Shown: piece by piece, positions 5,619-8,455 of the stretch
How positions within the stretch are numbered: position 1 is the first letter of the stretch
Layout of the letters: each line of letters opens with the position of its first letter
Source of the DNA: Thermoanaerobaculales bacterium
GTDB lineage: Bacteria; Acidobacteriota; Thermoanaerobaculia; Thermoanaerobaculales; Sulfomarinibacteraceae
Reading direction: 5' to 3'
DNA length: 8,455 nucleotides
Assembly (NCBI GenBank): GCA_029932545.1
Contig: JAOZPW010000173.1
Coordinates: forward strand, 1 to 8,455
Notes under the pieces: generated by a model
Seen by the model: only the letters and a program-made list of their open reading frames with translations
Database searches by the model: none
Told to the model about the DNA's origin: nothing
Program-made: the position numbers and the translations under genes

Positions 5619-6964
5619 GTCTCTTCTCCTTCGCGTTTTAGATCGTAGGTCTGGAGTTTTTTGTAGAGGTTCGAACGGGGGGTGTCGATCGCCCGGGCGG
5701 TGGCGGCGACGTTCCAGCGGTTGAGTTCGAGGTGGTGACGGATATAGGCGCGTTCCGAAGCTCGTTGGAACTCGGCCAAATTTGTTATGGACAGCAGATC
5801 ATCTGCGGCCGAGGCCGGTTGGCTTCGTTGAGGAAGATCAACTGAGTCAATCGTATCCTGAAGTTCCATGATGACAGCACGTTCGACGACGTTCTTCAAC
5901 TCCCGGACGTTGCCGGGCCAGTGGAGCCCCTGCAATTCCTTCAGGGCCCGGACGCTCCAGGTCTTGGGTCGCCGGTTGTATTCCTGGCAATAGGTGGCGG
6001 TGAAGTGTTTCACCAGCTCTGGGATATCTTCGGGGTGGTCGCGCAGGGGCGGCGTTGTCAAAACGATGACGGCCAGACGGTAGTAGAGGTCCTCCCGGAA
6101 ACGTCCACCCGCAACCTCGTCATCCAGGTCTTTGTTGGTTGCGGCAATGACCCGGACGTCGACCGTCAACGGCCTGCCGGCGCCGATCGGTTCGACCTCA
6201 CCATCCTGGAGCACCCGCAGGACCTTGGCCTGGGTCTTCAAACTCATGTCGCCAACCTCGTCCAGGAAGATGGTGCCCCCGTCGGCCTGAATAAATTTGC
6301 CGATCTGCCGCCGATGAGCGCCGGTAAAGGACCCTTTTTCGTGCCCAAAGAGCTCGGACTCGATCAGTTCTTCGGGAATAGCGGCGCAATTGACCCGGAT
6401 CATGGGTCTGCGGGCGCGGTCGGAGAGTCGATGGAGCCGCCGGGCGACCAGTTCCTTGCCCGTACCCGATTCGCCCAGCACCAGGACCGTAGCGCGGGAC
6501 GGGGCGACGCGTGCAATCTCCTCCCGCAGCCGGTCAAGGGCCATACTGGTCCCGAGAAGGGCCGGCAGATCGTCCGACGACTCCAGCTCTCGGGCAACCC
6601 GGCCCTGAGCGACCGCTCCCTTGACCGCCAGAAGGAGGTCAGATCGATCTGGGGGCTTGGTCAGAAACGCGGTGGCGCCGGCCTCGAGGCACTGTCGGGA
6701 AGTAAAATCGTCGCCATGTCCGGTCAGAATTACGACGGGGATCTCCAGGCCGCGGCGCCTGAGATTGTCCAGCAGACCCAAGCCATCCATGCCGGGCATT
6801 TTGAGATCCAGTAGAACTGCGTCCTGCGGCCGCTGATCCATCAGATCCAGGGCCTGAAAGGCGTCGGAGACCACCTCGACGGTCAATCCCTCTCCAGACA
6901 AGGTTCTCTCGAGCGCCGCCCGTACGGCGGCGTCATCGTCAACGATCAGAATGCGTCCGTCCAT
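5615..6964 (-). CDS. NtrC-family sigma-54-dependent response regulator
   Basis: A 449-aa transcription activator with the standard three modules. The receiver domain (1-120) has acidic residues D9-D11, phospho-acceptor D53 in LLDLKMPGMDG, switch T81 and K103 in TKPP. The AAA+ sigma-54 activator domain (about 138-370) has Walker A GESGTGKE (164-171), the sigma-54 contact loop as GSFTGA (211-216) and Walker B GGTIFLDEVGD (229-239). GSFTGA replaces the usual GAFTGA; serine at this place is a tolerated variant in some activators. The C-terminus is a Fis-type helix-turn-helix (about 408-443, 'NVAATARAIDTPRSNLYKKL'). Phosphorylation would drive ring assembly and open-complex formation by RpoN holoenzyme. 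No sensor kinase is adjacent, so it is an orphan here; upstream lies the divergent CAP pseudogene and downstream pyrE. Start ATG 6964 is supported by the receiver fold and a TACCAT box six bases upstream. Targets are unknown. Confidence 0.93.
   Translation of the reverse strand: MDGRILIVDDDAAVRAALERTLSGEGLTVEVVSDAFQALDLMDQRPQDAVLLDLKMPGMDGLGLLDNLRRRGLEIPVVILTGHGDDFTSRQCLEAGATAFLTKPPDRSDLLLAVKGAVAQGRVARELESSDDLPALLGTSMALDRLREEIARVAPSRATVLVLGESGTGKELVARRLHRLSDRARRPMIRVNCAAIPEELIESELFGHEKGSFTGAHRRQIGKFIQADGGTIFLDEVGDMSLKTQAKVLRVLQDGEVEPIGAGRPLTVDVRVIAATNKDLDDEVAGGRFREDLYYRLAVIVLTTPPLRDHPEDIPELVKHFTATYCQEYNRRPKTWSVRALKELQGLHWPGNVRELKNVVERAVIMELQDTIDSVDLPQRSQPASAADDLLSITNLAEFQRASERAYIRHHLELNRWNVAATARAIDTPRSNLYKKLQTYDLKREGEET
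5626..5631 (-). promoter_or_regulatory. Shine-Dalgarno AAGGAG of pyrE inside the regulator gene
   Basis: AAGGAG on the minus strand, 7 nt before the pyrE ATG, lies within the last codons of the response regulator. It shows that this genome uses Shine-Dalgarno initiation for operon-internal genes, unlike the leaderless-type starts nearby. Confidence 0.7.
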
Positions 6965-6970
6965 GGGGTC

Positions 6971-6976
6971 ATGGTA
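6971..6976 (-). promoter_or_regulatory. Putative -10 box TACCAT, leaderless start of the response regulator operon
   Basis: TACCAT on the minus strand, then GACCCC (six bases), then ATG at 6964. This is the same spacing as for M41, thrE and folK, with no Shine-Dalgarno sequence. No convincing -35 box is seen. The promoter would drive the regulator and pyrE together. Confidence 0.45.
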
Positions 6977-7020
6977 GCAGCGCTCGCAGAGCGTGCCCCT
7001 TGGCTCTGGGGGAGACCCCT

Positions 7021-7085
7021 CTGGTTCAACCAGTGTCGAGGGCCAAGGCGCCCACCCTCCGACCGCTATTGGCGCTTCGCGCCAA
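7021..7085. repeat. Two short palindromes in the divergent regulator/CAP intergenic region
   Basis: CTGGTTcAACCAG (7021-7033) is a 6-bp dyad around one base, a possible operator. TTGGCGC-TTC-GCGCCAA (7069-7085) is a perfect 7-bp hairpin with a 3-nt loop. On the plus strand a T-rich stretch (TTTCTTTT) follows 9 nt later, which is too far for a classic terminator. They lie between the start of the leftward regulator operon and the rightward CAP promoter, so either could be a regulatory site. Confidence 0.35.
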
Positions 7086-7115
7086 GGGGACCATTTCTTT
7101 TAGGCACATGCCACC

Positions 7116-7143
7116 TCGACAACCCTCGAAAACCGATTACATT
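7116..7143 (+). promoter_or_regulatory. Putative promoter of the CAP-domain gene
   Basis: TCGACA (7116-7121, one mismatch to TTGACA), a 16-bp spacer, then TACATT (7138-7143). TACAAT (7143-7148) is an alternative -10 box with poorer spacing. It would give a leader of about 65 nt carrying the Shine-Dalgarno site at 7204-7208. Confidence 0.4.
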
Positions 7144-7203
7144 ACAATTGAAGAGGACCGCTATTTTCGGCTCCCACATTGGAGCGATTATCAATCATCG
7201 GAT

Positions 7204-7208
7204 GGAGG
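7204..7208 (+). promoter_or_regulatory. Shine-Dalgarno GGAGG deciding the ATG 7217 start
   Basis: GGAGG lies 8 nt before ATG 7217. It favours that start over the ATG at 7202, which overlaps the site. The protein then begins directly with a signal peptide. Confidence 0.7.
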
Positions 7209-7216
7209 TTTTCTCG

Positions 7217-7883
7217 ATGGTCAATTTCAAAATTGCGGCACAATGTTTCCTGACGATTACGACAGCTGCGCTCTTCGCCGGCGGGTTTCTTCCGATGGCG
7301 TGGGCCGGAGAACCAGCAAACGGAGATTTCTGCACCGGAGATCCAATCGGTGGCGACAGTCGTTCTTATCCGCAGGACCCGAGTTCGGACATCAACTGGT
7401 CAGCCGGAACCAGTGGGGTCGCTGATATTCAGAGCGCCTTCAACAACGGACGAGCAGGCGAGAATTCCCAACTGGGTTTGTCGATTCCCATGTTGGCGTT
7501 GCCTTCTCAGGCAACATGGGACGGAATGAGCAACAGCGAAAAGGCATTCTGGCTGGTTAACCGCGAACGCATTGACCGTCGAACGCTCGGTCTACATGTG
7601 GATGTATGACGATGCCGGCTCATCGTGGGGTCATCGTCATGCCATATTGTGGTTCCCCTACAACGACAACAGTGGCGCGGCTGGCATGGAAGGTTTCATA
7701 GGTATTGGGCGAGCAAGCGGTGGCCCTTACCAGGGCCCTTTCAGCAACCCATGGAATTTTGCAGAGCTGATAGTCATGAACGTCTTCGACCCCTGCGCGT
7801 CGTGGGATTATGGCAGCGATGTGATCTTTTCAGACGGTTTCGAGACCGGCAACACCTCAAACTGGAGCAGTTCGACGCCGTAA
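7217..7883 (+). pseudogene. Secreted CAP (SCP/PR1)-domain protein, broken by an internal frameshifting deletion
   Basis: Frame 1 (7217-7609) encodes a signal peptide, MVNFK..., with a hydrophobic core and an AWA cleavage site after residue 30. A mature part follows up to 'NSEKAFWLVNRERIDR', the usual beginning of a bacterial CAP domain. It then runs out of frame and stops after TLGLHVDV. The other half continues in the next frame from about 7578: 'VERSVYMWMYDD', 'SSWGHRHAILWFPYNDNSG', then 'GFIGIGRASGGPYQGPF' and 'WNFAELIVMNVFDPC', ending 'DVIFSDGFETGNTSNW'-SSSTP (stop 7881-7883). In intact relatives several tens of residues, including the first CAP histidine, separate these two parts. A deletion with a junction near 7572-7580 (around GACCGTCGAAC) therefore removed the middle and shifted the frame. 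The terminal DGFETGN..W tail is typical of secreted proteins in some Acidobacteriota and gammaproteobacteria. Promoter and ribosome site look intact, implying recent decay or an assembly/sequencing artefact. Confidence 0.75.
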
Positions 7884-7897
7884 CGCAGTCTCTCAAG

Positions 7898-7932
7898 CAG
7901 GAAATAAACACTGTCCCCTATAGAATTTCCTG
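7898..7932. repeat. 8-bp inverted repeat around ACTGTCCCC
   Basis: CAGGAAAT (7898-7905) pairs exactly with ATTTCCTG (7925-7932) across 19 nt that contain AAACACTGTCCCCTATAG. It lies 15 nt after the CAP stop. It could be the gene's terminator, a small REP-like element (GGGGACAGTGT-type motifs recur near REP-associated transposases, from memory), or the outer boundary of repeat copy C. Confidence 0.35.
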
Positions 7933-7949
7933 TAAATCTTTGAAGGCAG

Positions 7950-8243
7950 CGGTGTTGGTTGAGACCCTGTTCGCCATCCCCGGCCTTCGGGGTCGCTTGA
8001 AGGTAACCGAAGATGCAACACCGGCCGATCGCCCCCGCTCGGTGCATTTCCCGGAGGGGCTTGGTTTCAGGAATCGGGAGAGTGTCGCCCCTCCGGGAAA
8101 CGACCTCGGCGGCCTGCGGCATCAGCCGAGATTCTGTCGCCGAAGCGACCGCCGTGGGTTGCCAAGCTCGATTTTTCCTGAAGCGGGACGTGAAACGGGA
8201 GGGCTACCGAGGAAAAATACGAAGCATGGCACGCCCCGTTTGA
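7950..8243 (-). ncRNA. Structured repeat copy C (inverted; putative RNA element)
   Basis: Read on the minus strand this is a diverged copy of the element at 4537-4805. P1: CGGG.CGTG (8238-8230) with CACG.CCCG (8192-8184). P2: a TGCCA/TGGCA base (8231-8227, 8164-8160) and a 9-bp ATTTTTCCT/AGGAAAAAT helix with a sequence unrelated to A and B. P3 encloses TCGC-TTCG-GCGA, a C(UUCG)G tetraloop, and CGGC-TGAT-GCCG. The conserved GCCGCAGGCCGCCGAGGTCG block lies at 8120-8101. P4: 14 bp, GCCCCTCCGGGAAA (8087-8100) against TTTCCCGGAGGGGC (8047-8060), with a 26-nt loop containing CTCTCCCGATTCC. Then come CCGAGCGGGGGCG (8042-8030) and a further outer helix P5, CGGTGTTG/CAACACCG (8023-8016, 7957-7950), enclosing CCCCG-AAGGC-CGGGG; P5 is not evident in copy A. 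The UUCG loop favours this strand as the RNA. Ends are approximate. Confidence 0.6.
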
Positions 8244-8251
8244 GGGTTCTG

Positions 8252-8290
8252 GGCGCTCTCATAATTGAGCGCCGGCATCGACCGTGCCGG
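8252..8290. repeat. Tandem hairpins between the head-to-head repeat copies
   Basis: GGCGCTC (8252-8258) pairs with GAGCGCC (8267-8273) around TCATAATT. CCGGCA (8272-8277) pairs with TGCCGG (8285-8290). GGCGCTCT (8252-8259) could instead pair with AGAGCGCC (8298-8305), so two folds compete. The region joins the 5' sides of copies C and B and may be an extra 5' part of B. Confidence 0.5.
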
Positions 8291-8455
8291 AAAACAAGAG
8301 CGCCAAATACCTCGGACGGCGCGTGCCGGGTACGGCATTCTCCATCGGGCAGGCCTCCCACGAACGGAGTCGTTGCGGTGAATGCCGATACCGGGCAACG
8401 CTCGGCGAGCGCGTTAGCAACCGAGTCTCTGCCGGCGCCGTAGGCCGCCGAGGTC
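8286..8455 (+). ncRNA. Structured repeat copy B, cut by the window end (putative RNA element)
   Basis: From GCCGGAAAAC (8286) to the last base this copies 4537-4701. Over 8311-8455 the match to copy A is ungapped, with about 28 differences. P2 is kept with changed sequence: TGCC.GGTA plus CGGCATTC (8324-8340) with GAATGCCG, TACC, GGCA (8380-8397). Relative to A this includes T-A to A-T and T-A to C-G double changes. P3 is kept as CTCGGCG/CGCCGAG. The inner ATCG/CGAT hairpin of A is not kept, and P1 is weaker. The element should continue beyond the window into a P4-like hairpin. Confidence 0.6.

Noticed and set aside
5921..6814. Long plus-strand frame opposite the response regulator
   Set aside because: Fully antisense to an unambiguous NtrC-family gene; no recognisable motifs.
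8228..8244. TGGCACG resembling a sigma-54 -24 element
   Set aside because: The -12 element (TTGC at the right distance) is missing and the sequence is part of helices P1/P2 of repeat copy C.
7625..8443. 272-codon plus-strand frame through the CAP 3' half and repeats C and B
   Set aside because: It is out of frame with the CAP homology and runs through palindromic repeat DNA; composition is arginine/proline-rich as expected for a shadow frame.

Overview
The window looks like a moderately GC-rich chromosomal segment from a Gram-negative-type bacterium. Three things hint at Acidobacteriota or a similar environmental lineage: a secreted CAP-domain protein with a C-terminal 'DGFETGN..W' tail, a GT39-like membrane glycosyltransferase, and gene starts that seem to lack leaders. 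This placement is an inference and is weak. There are no phage genes, transposase genes, CRISPR arrays or tRNA/rRNA genes.

Layout. (1) 1-91, minus: the N-terminus of a gene leaving the window, probably an FAD-linked oxidase. (2) 315-2072, plus: a multi-pass GT39/PMT-like glycosyltransferase with visibly lower GC than its neighbours. (3) 2192-2719, plus: a stand-alone FtsH-type (M41) zinc-peptidase domain. (4) 2774-3985, minus: a ThrE-type threonine/serine exporter. It is divergent from (5) folK, 4035-4532, plus, across 49 bp. (6) 4537-4805: structured repeat copy A. (7) An operon read leftwards: NtrC-type sigma-54 response regulator (6964-5615), pyrE (5618-5037, ATGA overlap), then the C-terminal remnant of a nucleotidyltransferase-like gene (5015-4881). 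(8) 7217-7883, plus: a secreted CAP-domain gene broken by an internal out-of-frame deletion. (9) 7950-8455: copies C (minus) and B (plus) of the structured repeat, head to head, with B cut by the window end.

The most unusual content is the three-copy repeat (A, B, C; about 270-295 nt). A and B align without gaps over 145 nt with about 28 differences. C is more distant and inverted. Paired stems are kept while their sequences change: there are compensatory base-pair changes in two helices, one paired single-base deletion on both sides of the long hairpin, and a C(UUCG)G tetraloop in C. This is what a structured RNA, or a DNA element selected for folding, would show. No protein is encoded in it and I do not recognise it as a known family.

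A second pattern is a TANNNT hexamer exactly 6 nt before the start codon of four genes (M41, thrE, folK, response regulator), with no Shine-Dalgarno sequence. This suggests leaderless mRNAs. By contrast, the operon-internal pyrE and the exported CAP gene have clear Shine-Dalgarno sites.

Functionally the window mixes housekeeping genes (folate: folK; pyrimidine: pyrE), amino-acid export, cell-surface glycosylation and an orphan regulator. There is no single pathway.
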